Origin: Acidimicrobiaceae bacterium | GTDB taxonomy: Bacteria; Actinomycetota; Acidimicrobiia; Acidimicrobiales; Poriferisodalaceae | Assembly (NCBI GenBank): GCA_905182565.1 | Contig: CAJJCB010000017.1 | Span: 158,103 to 222,102, forward strand | Direction of reading: 5' to 3' | Length of the DNA: 64,000 nt | In this document: positions 43,150 through 50,694 of the stretch, piece by piece | Position numbering within the stretch: position 1 is the first letter of the stretch | Layout: every line of letters begins with the position of its first letter | Made by a program: the position numbers and the translations under genes | The notes under the pieces: model-generated | Told to the model about the DNA's origin: nothing | The model's input: the letters and a program-made list of their open reading frames with translations, nothing else | The model's database searches: none

Positions 43150-43171
43150 CCACGATGGTGCACCATCGTGG
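43150..43171. repeat. Perfect 22-bp palindrome over a probable start codon
   Basis: The 22 bases at 43150-43171 equal their own reverse complement, with the centre GTGCAC at 43158-43163 and outer ends CCACG/CGTGG. The palindrome includes ATG 43155, the likely start of the alpha/beta hydrolase gene. As RNA it can fold into a hairpin that would hide the start codon; as DNA it could bind a dimeric regulator. In random sequence of equal base composition, about 0.015 such sites are expected per 64 kb. Confidence 0.6.
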
Positions 43172-43931
43172 TATTTCCACTCTTCCAGGCGAGCCTCCAG
43201 AGCACTCATCTGGAGAAATTATCTTATGTCTCCATGATGCAGGCGGCAATGGTAATGCGTTCTCCGAGGTTTTAGACCAACTTTCGGCTTCGCACACTCC
43301 AGTCGCGTACGACCAACCAGGCCATGCTAGGTCGGCCGGGCTGGATAGCCTTGGGTCCCTTGAGCTAATGGCTGAGCATGCTGAGCAGCTGTGCGTTGAG
43401 TTGGCAGCTAAACGTGTCATTCTGGTCGGCGATGGCCTCGGAGCGGCGCTTGCCTTCGAAATTGCAGCTCGCGGAAACATTGACGTCCACGGGATAGTGG
43501 CGTTTGGCGATTTAGATCGTGACTATGATCTAAGCGCAAGCATTAGCGAACTCGAGGCAATCACAAGTGGGAAAGCGAGACGCCAATTTGACCAATCTGG
43601 CTATAGCCCAAATGTATCTGTTGAGGCCAAGACTAAGTCTTTCACCGAATGGGTGAAGACTGACCCTCGGACTACTGTCGAAGACCTTCGCGCCCTTTCT
43701 AATTGGGACGGCGAAAACGCGCTTTCTCGTATCACGTGTCCGGTACTGCTTTTGATCGGCGACCACACGGAAGAAACGCAAACTGTCACGACCAACAGCC
43801 TTGCCCTATCTTTAGCTAAATGTGAAATATCAACTATCAGCGACTCAGGCCGCAGACTTCTTTACGAGGCTCCAGATCAGTTAGCGGACGCTGTAACGAA
43901 TTTCTGCTCGAACGTAAGTGCTTCAACATGA
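43155..43931 (+). CDS. Alpha/beta hydrolase-fold protein lacking the catalytic Ser and His
   Basis: A 258-residue alpha/beta hydrolase fold. Seen: the oxyanion region ILCLHDAGGNGNAF, YDQPGHARSAG, and the nucleophile elbow RVILVGDGLGAAL. In the elbow, the position of the usual Ser (G-x-S-x-G) is Gly94. The usual His near the C terminus (GH) reads GRRLLYEAPDQ. An Asp remains in LLIGDHTEE. It may therefore be a non-catalytic member or use other residues. The start is uncertain: ATG 43155 has AAGG nearby and lies inside a perfect 22-bp palindrome, while TTG 43092 is in frame. The 3' end overlaps the thiolase start (ATGA). Confidence 0.75.
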   Translation: MVHHRGISTLPGEPPEHSSGEIILCLHDAGGNGNAFSEVLDQLSASHTPVAYDQPGHARSAGLDSLGSLELMAEHAEQLCVELAAKRVILVGDGLGAALAFEIAARGNIDVHGIVAFGDLDRDYDLSASISELEAITSGKARRQFDQSGYSPNVSVEAKTKSFTEWVKTDPRTTVEDLRALSNWDGENALSRITCPVLLLIGDHTEETQTVTTNSLALSLAKCEISTISDSGRRLLYEAPDQLADAVTNFCSNVSAST

Positions 43932-45100
43932 CTAGTAACCAATTCCCTACCAACATTGCGATAGCTGGCGTCTACGAACATGAAAGTAGATTTTCGCCCG
44001 ACAAAACTGAGTTCCAAATTATGGCCGAATGCGCAAAAGGGGCGCTAGATGACTCAGGACTTGCCCTTGCTGATGTTGATGGTCTATTTGGTGCTTCCAT
44101 GACTATGGGAATGATGGGAATAGTAGACCTCGCTGAGTACTTAAATATTCGCCCAAGCCATATTGATGGTTCCAACATTGGTGGTTCCTCGTTTGTTTCT
44201 CATGTAAACCACGCTGCAGCCGCTATTAACGCTGGGTTATGTGACGTTGCATTAGTGCTTTATGGATCAACCGCTGCATCAAATGCTATGGCAATTGGAA
44301 CTGGTGGCTCTAGCGGCAGCCGCAACCCCGAAACTGCCTTTACAGTCCCTTATGGCATGACCACAGTCGGTAGCTACGCAATGTATGCCAACCTCCACAT
44401 GAAAAAATATGGCACGACCAGCGAGCAACTAGCTGAAATCGCCGTGACGATGCGCCACCATGCGTCCTTAAACCCACTTGCAAAAATGCGAAAACTTATT
44501 ACTGTCGACGATGTTTTGTCGAGTCGATTAATTTCAAGCCCTTTGCATTTACTTGATTGCTGCATTATTAGCGATGGTGGAGGTGCCGTGGTTGTGACTA
44601 GTCTCGAACGGGCTCGGGATCTCCGAAGTAAGCCGATTCAGATTCTAGGCTGTGGTGAGGCAGTACAACACCAGGGAGTTGGAGACACTGACCTTCTGAC
44701 CATCGCTGCAAAGCAGTCAGGTAATCAGGCGTTTGCGATGGCTGGTTTGAAACGCTCGGATATCGATCTGGCGATGATTTATGACTCTTTCACTATCACG
44801 GTTTTAGCAACGTTGGAGAATCTTGGTTTCTGCAAAGCAGGTGAAGGTGGCAATTTTGTAACCGGTGGGAACATAGGACTTAAAGGCACGTTACCGGTCA
44901 ACCCAGATGGAGGTGGCTTATCCTCTAACCATCCTGGCATGCGTGGAATATTCTTGATCATTGAGGCTGTTAAACAACTCCGAGGAGAATGTGGGGAGCG
45001 ACAGCTTGACAGTCCAGAAACCGCCTTAGCTCATGGAACTGGTGGCACCATCGGCGACAAACATAGTGGAGCTACTTTGATATTAGGAGTGACGCAATGA
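43928..45100 (+). CDS. Thiolase-fold lipid-transfer-like protein (Ltp2/SCP2 type)
   Basis: A 390-residue thiolase-superfamily protein of the lipid-transfer group. Seen: NIAIAGVYEHESRFSPDKTEFQIMAECAKGALDDSGL, DVDGLFGA, the SNIGGSSFVSHVNHAAAAINAG segment where true thiolases carry the nucleophilic Cys (absent here), DGGGAVVVTS, MIYDSFTITVLATLENLGFC, NPDGGGLSSNHPGMRGIFLIIEAV and HGTGG near the end. Proteins of this type paired with a DUF35 partner act as retro-aldolases on acyl-CoA in steroid side-chain loss (Ltp2). The DUF35 gene overlaps its 3' end by 4 bases, so the same kind of complex is likely. Confidence 0.85.
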   Translation: MTSNQFPTNIAIAGVYEHESRFSPDKTEFQIMAECAKGALDDSGLALADVDGLFGASMTMGMMGIVDLAEYLNIRPSHIDGSNIGGSSFVSHVNHAAAAINAGLCDVALVLYGSTAASNAMAIGTGGSSGSRNPETAFTVPYGMTTVGSYAMYANLHMKKYGTTSEQLAEIAVTMRHHASLNPLAKMRKLITVDDVLSSRLISSPLHLLDCCIISDGGGAVVVTSLERARDLRSKPIQILGCGEAVQHQGVGDTDLLTIAAKQSGNQAFAMAGLKRSDIDLAMIYDSFTITVLATLENLGFCKAGEGGNFVTGGNIGLKGTLPVNPDGGGLSSNHPGMRGIFLIIEAVKQLRGECGERQLDSPETALAHGTGGTIGDKHSGATLILGVTQ

Positions 45101-45519
45101 GCAACATAGAACACCCTCTACCTTACGCTTCTTTCGAATCGCTCGGCTATTGGGAGGGCACTGGTCGCGATGAGCTGGTTCTCCAGCGCTGCAACAAGTG
45201 TCAAATTGTCCAACATCGACCAAGGGGCATATGCGTCAACTGTTTAGATGCATCCAATCTCGAGCACTTTGTGGCCTCTGGAAAAGGAACGGTTTACACG
45301 TATACGGTAACTGAACAGAATCAAGCTAAAGGCTTCGCCAAAGCGTGTCCGTATGTTCTTGCCTATGTGGACTTAGAAGAAGGTTCGCGAATACTTACAA
45401 ATATTGTGGACTGCGAACCATACGACGTTTCGGTAGGAGCAGAAGTGATGGTCAAGTTCGTTACCCAGGAACGACCTGACACTGAGTCCTTCGCTGTCCC
45501 AGTATTCACTTTATCTTAG
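45097..45519 (+). CDS. DUF35 Zn-ribbon/OB-fold acyl-CoA-associated protein
   Basis: A 140-residue protein with an N-terminal rubredoxin-like zinc ribbon (LQRCNKCQIVQHRPRGICVNCL, two CxxC pairs) and a C-terminal OB fold (GKGTVYTYTVTEQN, YVLAYVDLEEGSRILTNIVDCEP, GAEVMVKFVTQ). DUF35 proteins bind acyl-CoA and form obligate complexes with thiolase-like partners. The ATGA overlap with the preceding thiolase-like gene shows coupling. Confidence 0.9.
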   Translation: MSNIEHPLPYASFESLGYWEGTGRDELVLQRCNKCQIVQHRPRGICVNCLDASNLEHFVASGKGTVYTYTVTEQNQAKGFAKACPYVLAYVDLEEGSRILTNIVDCEPYDVSVGAEVMVKFVTQERPDTESFAVPVFTLS

Positions 45520-45534
45520 GAACCTTCTAGTCTT

Positions 45535-46194
45535 ATGATCCTTGATTTACATACGCACTCGATCAAATCTGATGATGGTCGCGCAAAGGTAGAAAATTAC
45601 TGTAAGTGGATTCGAAAAAAAGAAATCCCTCTAGACGGGTTTGTGCTCACTGAACATAGACAATACGACTCAGAATCAGATTATCGAGCTTTAGAAGATG
45701 AGTACAACCTCTTAATCCTTAAAGCCAGCGAAGTCGAGACAGACTATGGGCATGTCTTAGTTTTTGGTGTTAATGAAGACTTATTGCATAGTTTTGATTT
45801 CGCTAACATACGACTTCCTATTCAAACAGTGTTGAATGCCGCTAAAGAGAACGGTGCTTTCGCTGCTCCTTGTCATCCAGGGCGAAAACGCGTCGGGCTT
45901 TTTTCGCACTATGAACTCTCTGGTCCGATATCTGATGTCCATACTGTCGAAGTTTTTAATGGTGGTTCAATACCCGGTGAAGACGAACTATCAGTCAAGC
46001 AGGCAGCGATACATGGGTACAAAGGTTTTGGCGGATCGGATAGCCACGTAGTTAGTCGAATCGGCTACTGCGCCACTACATTCGAATCTGACAGCATTAC
46101 GACAGTCGAAGGTTTAGTTGGAGAGCTCCAATCTGGTTCATTTGGGCCGATTTCGCTAAGGCCAGAACCAAAAAACACCACTACTGAGCCCTAA
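45535..46194 (+). CDS. PHP-domain metal-dependent phosphoesterase
   Basis: A 219-residue PHP-domain protein. Seen: ILDLHTHSIKSDDGR (first His pair), GFVLTEHRQYDSESD, KASEVETDYGHVLVFG, NGAFAAPCHPGRKRVG, VEVFNG and GGSDSHVVSRIG, which place the metal-ligand His, Asp and Glu residues in the usual order. The substrate is unknown; relatives act on nucleotides or phosphorylated small molecules. It starts 15 bases after the DUF35 gene, so it may be co-expressed although not obviously part of the same chemistry. Confidence 0.85.
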   Translation: MILDLHTHSIKSDDGRAKVENYCKWIRKKEIPLDGFVLTEHRQYDSESDYRALEDEYNLLILKASEVETDYGHVLVFGVNEDLLHSFDFANIRLPIQTVLNAAKENGAFAAPCHPGRKRVGLFSHYELSGPISDVHTVEVFNGGSIPGEDELSVKQAAIHGYKGFGGSDSHVVSRIGYCATTFESDSITTVEGLVGELQSGSFGPISLRPEPKNTTTEP

Positions 46195-46334
46195 CTTACC
46201 TACTGAGCAAACCACCGAAACTGGGCCACTACCCTGAGGTCTGCGATATTTACTTATGCACCGATATTTCGTAATTAATAGTTTTATACTCTTCAAGTGT
46301 TACGTTCGCACTGCAGGTATTTGAAAGGAATTAT

Positions 46335-46787
46335 ATGGCCGAGTCGTCTGGAAGCGTAGATATCGCCGAAGCCCGAGCTGAATGGGTCGGCGTTGAATTT
46401 GATTGGGCAGAATTTACCATTGACAAGGACGCAATGATCCAGTGGGCTTTGGCTTGCGGAGAAACCGACGAAAGGTTTATAGACCCATTACATTCAGATT
46501 TCCAGGCTCACCCTAGCTTCACGACTCACTGCATGTCAGGACGTTTGTTTCCGAAAAATTTCCCTCAGATCGGCGGCGGCTTCGGGATTGATGGGGGTAA
46601 GACAGTCACGGCCCATTTACCAATACGAGCAGGGGCTACGCTTAGCGCTATTACTACGATCGCAGATATTTTTGATAAAACCGGTCGCAGCGGCACCATG
46701 GTATTTATCGTACAACGAATGGAATTCAAAGATGAGACCGGCGCGTTAGTCTCAACTGTTGACTGGAAAATGATCAAGAAGGCCTGA
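46335..46787 (+). CDS. MaoC-like/FAS1-type dehydratase domain protein
   Basis: A 150-residue hot-dog-fold protein with the N-terminal MaoC (FAS1-like dehydratase) pattern: WVGVEFDWAEFTIDKDAMIQWALACGETD near residues 17-45, then AHPSFTTHCMSGRLFP and a core ending ETGALVSTVDWKMIKKA. Such proteins usually pair with a second MaoC protein to hydrate enoyl-CoA, and that partner follows one base later. AAAGGA 5 bases before the ATG supports the start. A 140-base gap upstream suggests a new promoter. Confidence 0.82.
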   Translation: MAESSGSVDIAEARAEWVGVEFDWAEFTIDKDAMIQWALACGETDERFIDPLHSDFQAHPSFTTHCMSGRLFPKNFPQIGGGFGIDGGKTVTAHLPIRAGATLSAITTIADIFDKTGRSGTMVFIVQRMEFKDETGALVSTVDWKMIKKA

Positions 46788-46788
46788 T

Positions 46789-47202
46789 GTGAAAGTTTTA
46801 TCGTACGATGATGTCGAACTTGGAGATGATCTTCCAGGCGAGATTCCAGACGTCTCAATGTTAAAAGTTACTGCATTCTGCACCGCCGCCAAGCATGTAT
46901 TCGAGCGATTCGTAGACCACGAAGCAGCGCGCAAAGAAGGTTTTCCGGCAGCTATTGTGCCTGGGATAATGAGCCAAAGTCTGCTTCTTGCGATGATTCA
47001 TCGCTGGGCACCTGGTTGCACTGTGCGGAAAATAGACACTGTGTTTCGAGGCACACTTTTAGTCGACAGCAAAGTGACTATGAGCGGCGCTGTAACTGAC
47101 ACAGACGATTCAGCGAGAACGGTTGAAGTTGATCTGGTGATTACTGCTGAGGATGGTCGAACTGGTGTAATCGGTACCGCTGTCATCGAATTTCAGGCTT
47201 AG
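46789..47202 (+). CDS. MaoC-family enoyl-CoA hydratase
   Basis: A 137-residue hot-dog hydratase. Seen: YDDVELGDDLPGEIPDVSMLKVTAFCTAA, then the region FPAAIVPGIMSQSLLLAMIHRWAPG (matching the hydratase PG-x-M-x3-L segment), VDTVFRG-like IDTVFRGTLLVDSKVTMSG and ending GTAVIEFQA. The GTG start lies one base after the previous stop, so the two proteins are probably a heteromeric hydratase, as in ChsH1/ChsH2. The usual catalytic Asp/His pair is not clear in this chain. Confidence 0.82.
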   Translation: MKVLSYDDVELGDDLPGEIPDVSMLKVTAFCTAAKHVFERFVDHEAARKEGFPAAIVPGIMSQSLLLAMIHRWAPGCTVRKIDTVFRGTLLVDSKVTMSGAVTDTDDSARTVEVDLVITAEDGRTGVIGTAVIEFQA

Positions 47203-47362
47203 ATACTTCCCTAAGCCAATTCGATGAGTAATTCGCGTCAAGTACTGAAGAGTTAAGGACCCTAAAGAGTTTTGATTAACTTTGAGACGTCTTTGAGTTA
47301 GTGTGCGTGTTGACAGGAGGCTGCAATCTTCTGCCGAGGATTATTTACCGAAAGACTTAATC

Positions 47363-48016
47363 ATGCAACTGGACTTAACTGCCAACGAACTTTTAACCAC
47401 CACGCGCTCAGTTCGTAAACGCCTTAATCTTGAACGAACCGTTGGGTCCGCAGTACTGCGTGAATGCGTGGAAATAGCCTTACAAGCACCAACTGGATCT
47501 TTACGGCAAGACTGGCACTTTTATGTTTCGAACGACAGAGATCAATGCCACCAAGTAGGTGAAATATATCGAGAAGTCTGGCTTAAGTTAGCGTCTGATC
47601 AATATATCGAATCCTCTGCGAATCAACAGTCAAGTGATGAATCCCGCCACGACTACCTAAACATGATGGGTTCGGCCAGGCATTTGGCCGAAACATTTCC
47701 GAAAGTCCCTGCGATTTTCGTGCCCTGTATCGATGGGCGACTCGACGGAGCTGATGCTGGAACGCAGGCTCTCAAATGGGGGTCGGTCATACAGGCAGCT
47801 TGGAGTTTCATGCTCGCAGCCAGATTACGTGGATTAGGCACTTGCTGGACTACGGTCCACCTGCAAAGAGAACGAGACGTCGCTGAAGTCCTAGGCATTC
47901 CTTATGACACTACCCAGCAAGTCGCTTTGAGCCCAGTCGCTTACACCATCGGACAAGAGTTCAAACCTGGCCGACGAAAAGATATTGATCAATTCCTTCA
48001 TATGAATCAATGGTAG
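47363..48016 (+). CDS. Nitroreductase-family FMN oxidoreductase
   Basis: A 217-residue FMN-dependent oxidoreductase. Seen: LTTTRSVRKRLNLERTVGSAVLRECVEIALQAPTGSLRQDWHFYV (FMN phosphate-binding Arg-Ser-x-Arg and the APTGS loop), WGSVIQAAWSFMLAARLRGLGTCWTT and VALSPVAYTIGQEFKPGRR. The substrate is unknown. ATG 47363 fits family N termini; an upstream in-frame GTG at 47303 would add 20 residues, and the strong AGGAGG at 47315-47320 has no good in-frame start after it. It overlaps the acyl-CoA dehydrogenase gene by 7 bases. Confidence 0.85.
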   Translation: MQLDLTANELLTTTRSVRKRLNLERTVGSAVLRECVEIALQAPTGSLRQDWHFYVSNDRDQCHQVGEIYREVWLKLASDQYIESSANQQSSDESRHDYLNMMGSARHLAETFPKVPAIFVPCIDGRLDGADAGTQALKWGSVIQAAWSFMLAARLRGLGTCWTTVHLQRERDVAEVLGIPYDTTQQVALSPVAYTIGQEFKPGRRKDIDQFLHMNQW

Positions 48017-49251
48017 AGATGATTAGACAGAAGGGACCTAAAGAGAATCCTTCAAACATCGACATGGAGCAAATCCGAGAAGGGTTTAAGGCTTGGGTCT
48101 CTGAGAACTGGGAACCTAATGGTGATCTCATTTCCTGGAGGACAAAACTGGCAATGGCTGGATGGGCATGCCCATCATGGCCCAAAGCTTGGTACGGAAA
48201 AGGTTTACAAGGCAGCACTGACCGAATGGTCAACGACGAACTCTTTAAGGCCGGAGCGGTCGGAGTCGCCTCTGGCGTCAGTATGTATCTTGTCGCACCT
48301 ACGTTATTAGATTGGGCAACTGACGAGCAGAAGCAACGATTTCTTTTGCCGATTCTGACAGGTGAACATAAATGGTGCCAGCTTTTTAGCGAGCCCGAGG
48401 CGGGCTCTGATCTCGCTGGTTTGAAAACGCGCGCTGAACGAGATGGCGATGAGTGGGTCATAAATGGTCAGAAGGTATGGAACTCGGGCGCGCACAAGGC
48501 AGATTATGGAATTCTGCTAGCGCGCACGGATCAGGATGCGACTAAACATCACGGCATCTCTTATTTCGTTATACCGATGAAGCAAGACGGAATAGAAACG
48601 CGCCCGTTGCGTCAAATGAACGGCCACGCGTCATTTAACGAAGTGTTTCTGACTGATGCACGAGTACATAAAGATGACCTGATTGGCGATGTTAGTGAAG
48701 GATGGAGAGTAGCCCTGTCAACGCTTGCCCATGAACGAAGCGGCGTGGCAACCAGACGACCTCGATTTAAGGATGACGCTGGGCAAATTGTTGAAACGGC
48801 TCGAACTGAGGCGGATGAGTACTTTTCTACTTACCGTTGGTATCCCCAACGAGCAGGTAGAGCTAATCTGATTGTCCCCGAAATCCAGAGAACGAACCAG
48901 CGTGCGAATCCACTTTTAAGGTCCGAAGTATCCACCGTTGAGACATTGCGACAGGTCGCAGTATGGACAACCAGCCGAGCCAGAGACGCCAGGGCTTCTG
49001 GAAAGCCGCCTGGAGCGGAAGGGTCCGTGGCGAAGCTGAACATGAGCGTAACTGCGAAGGCTTGCCATTACGCACACACTAAGATCATCGGCGCACAGGG
49101 CATGCTAGTTGGCACTGACTCCCCCAGAGATGGCCTTATCGCAGAAGTTCTCTTGTCAACCCCTGCTCAGTCAATAGCCGGCGGGACTGACGAAATTCAA
49201 AAAAATATCCTTGCGGAAAAGATACTAGGATTACCCAAAGAACCGATCTAG
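48010..49251 (+). CDS. Acyl-CoA dehydrogenase
   Basis: A 413-residue FAD-dependent acyl-CoA dehydrogenase that introduces an alpha,beta double bond and reduces ETF. Seen: the FAD/substrate motif CQLFSEPEAGSDLAGLKTRAERDGDEWVINGQKVWNSGAHKADYGILLART, GVATRRPRFKDD, and the C-terminal SIAGGTDEIQKNILAEKILGLP. It overlaps the nitroreductase stop by 7 bases. The ETF genes at 26-28 kb are candidate electron acceptors but are far away. The acyl substrate is unknown; the nearby MaoC and Ltp2-like genes point to a beta-oxidation-like route. Confidence 0.92.
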   Translation: MVEMIRQKGPKENPSNIDMEQIREGFKAWVSENWEPNGDLISWRTKLAMAGWACPSWPKAWYGKGLQGSTDRMVNDELFKAGAVGVASGVSMYLVAPTLLDWATDEQKQRFLLPILTGEHKWCQLFSEPEAGSDLAGLKTRAERDGDEWVINGQKVWNSGAHKADYGILLARTDQDATKHHGISYFVIPMKQDGIETRPLRQMNGHASFNEVFLTDARVHKDDLIGDVSEGWRVALSTLAHERSGVATRRPRFKDDAGQIVETARTEADEYFSTYRWYPQRAGRANLIVPEIQRTNQRANPLLRSEVSTVETLRQVAVWTTSRARDARASGKPPGAEGSVAKLNMSVTAKACHYAHTKIIGAQGMLVGTDSPRDGLIAEVLLSTPAQSIAGGTDEIQKNILAEKILGLPKEPI

Positions 49252-49285
49252 AGCAGAAAAACCGACTCGAAAGTAGCTTCCCCCT

Positions 49286-49753
49286 ATGCCTCCCAAGAGC
49301 ACTGGCGCCACACAGCCATTATCCACATCTATACCTTGGCGACCATTTCCCGGTTTCGACGGCTTGTATTATTACGTGCTCGATGTTGATAAAAAAAGGG
49401 ACTTGGTCGACATGCTGATGAAATTCGATAGCGGATCAAAGTGTGTGCCGCACAGACACGTTGGCCCAACGCGAACGCTTGTCATCGAGGGCGATCACCT
49501 TATTTTTGATTCAGCGGACCCGAATAAGCTTGTCTCAACCCGTCCAGCTGGAACGTTTTCTACAAATAATGGTGATGAGACCCATATCGAAGGCGGAGGA
49601 GACAACGGCGCTGTCATTTTGTTATCGATGACAGCAGTGAACCAAGAGATTTATGAAGTCTTTGATGCAAACATGGTGCTGAATCGAGTCATCGATACCT
49701 GTGATTTTGAACGAGGGCTGAAAAAACAAAATGAAGAGAATTCTGTCTCCTAA
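49286..49753 (+). CDS. Cupin-domain protein
   Basis: A 155-residue single-cupin protein. Seen: the first cupin motif region DSGSKCVPHRHVGPTRTLVIEGDHLIF (two His ligands) and GTFSTNNGDETHIEGGGDNGAVILLSM (second motif). It resembles ChrR/acireductone-type cupins that bind a metal; the activity is unknown. It abuts the SCO6745-family gene with no gap, which suggests a joint role. Confidence 0.8.
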   Translation: MPPKSTGATQPLSTSIPWRPFPGFDGLYYYVLDVDKKRDLVDMLMKFDSGSKCVPHRHVGPTRTLVIEGDHLIFDSADPNKLVSTRPAGTFSTNNGDETHIEGGGDNGAVILLSMTAVNQEIYEVFDANMVLNRVIDTCDFERGLKKQNEENSVS

Positions 49754-50638
49754 ATGAACCACACCGAAGAGAGTGTCCTCAACCATCAAGCGTCAAGGCA
49801 GCTTGCTAAGTTAGCCGAAGCTGTGCATGGGTGTGGTTATTACCCTACTGAGATAAAAGATTTCAACAATCGTGGCTTCCGTGGTTGGTGGCATGCATAT
49901 TTCGCGTATAGGGCGGCTCCATTAGGGCAAGCCTCAGAGAAAATGGTTACGGCTACTTTTTACAATTTCGCTCCTCGGATGGTCGCCAAATCAATTCCAT
50001 CTTGCTGGGAGATTATGTCGCCGGCAATGGTCCGATCAACACATCTCGAATTAATAGATCAAGCTATGCATCGCATCTTTAACGATGAACAATTCGAGGC
50101 CCCATTTAAAGCGGCGCACAGTATTCTGCGTTCGATCAGCGACAAATTACCTGTGGCAGGTCGACCATTATTCGCGAGTTGGGCCTCAGAGGCCTGGCCT
50201 GAGGATTCCATGCTTGCGGTGTGGCACGGAGTGACACTGCTTCGCGAGTTTCGTTTTGATGGCCATAACATAGCTTTAATTGCCGGCGAGTTAGATCCAA
50301 CAGAATGTCACGTCATGATGTCCGCCAATGGCCGTGGTGATCCGGCGACGATACAAAAAATCAGAGGTTGGACCGTAGAAGAGTGGCAACACGCGGCGAC
50401 ACGACTAAGGCAGCGCGGCCTCATCGATGAGACCGGGAACCAAACAGATGCGGGGCTCGTGGCCCGAAAAAACATAGAGCATCACACCGACCGCCTTGCT
50501 AGCTCAATCGTTGCTGTATTGGCCGATGACGTAGAGTCTCTTCTAAAACTTCTTTCGTTGTTCTCCGACCACCTATTAAGTTCTGGAGAAATTCCTGGTA
50601 TCTGGCCGCCTCCGAATGTTGCAGCACTTACAGAGTGA
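49754..50638 (+). CDS. SCO6745-family (SalK-like) protein
   Basis: A 294-residue helical protein that matches the SCO6745 family. Seen: ASRQLAKLAEAVHGCGYYPTE, RGWWHAYFAYRAAPLG, FYNFAPRMVAKSIPSCWEIMSP, a central WHGVTLLREFRFDGHNIALIAGELDPTECHVMMSANG, and a winged-helix-like C terminus (WTVEEWQHAATRLRQRGLIDETGNQTDAG). The family is widespread in actinobacteria, and its biochemical role is unsettled. It starts directly after the cupin gene. Confidence 0.82.
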   Translation: MNHTEESVLNHQASRQLAKLAEAVHGCGYYPTEIKDFNNRGFRGWWHAYFAYRAAPLGQASEKMVTATFYNFAPRMVAKSIPSCWEIMSPAMVRSTHLELIDQAMHRIFNDEQFEAPFKAAHSILRSISDKLPVAGRPLFASWASEAWPEDSMLAVWHGVTLLREFRFDGHNIALIAGELDPTECHVMMSANGRGDPATIQKIRGWTVEEWQHAATRLRQRGLIDETGNQTDAGLVARKNIEHHTDRLASSIVAVLADDVESLLKLLSLFSDHLLSSGEIPGIWPPPNVAALTE

Positions 50639-50694
50639 AGTACCTTTGGTTATGTAACGTGTCCCCACAATATAGTATTAAGAGGTTGACGTAA

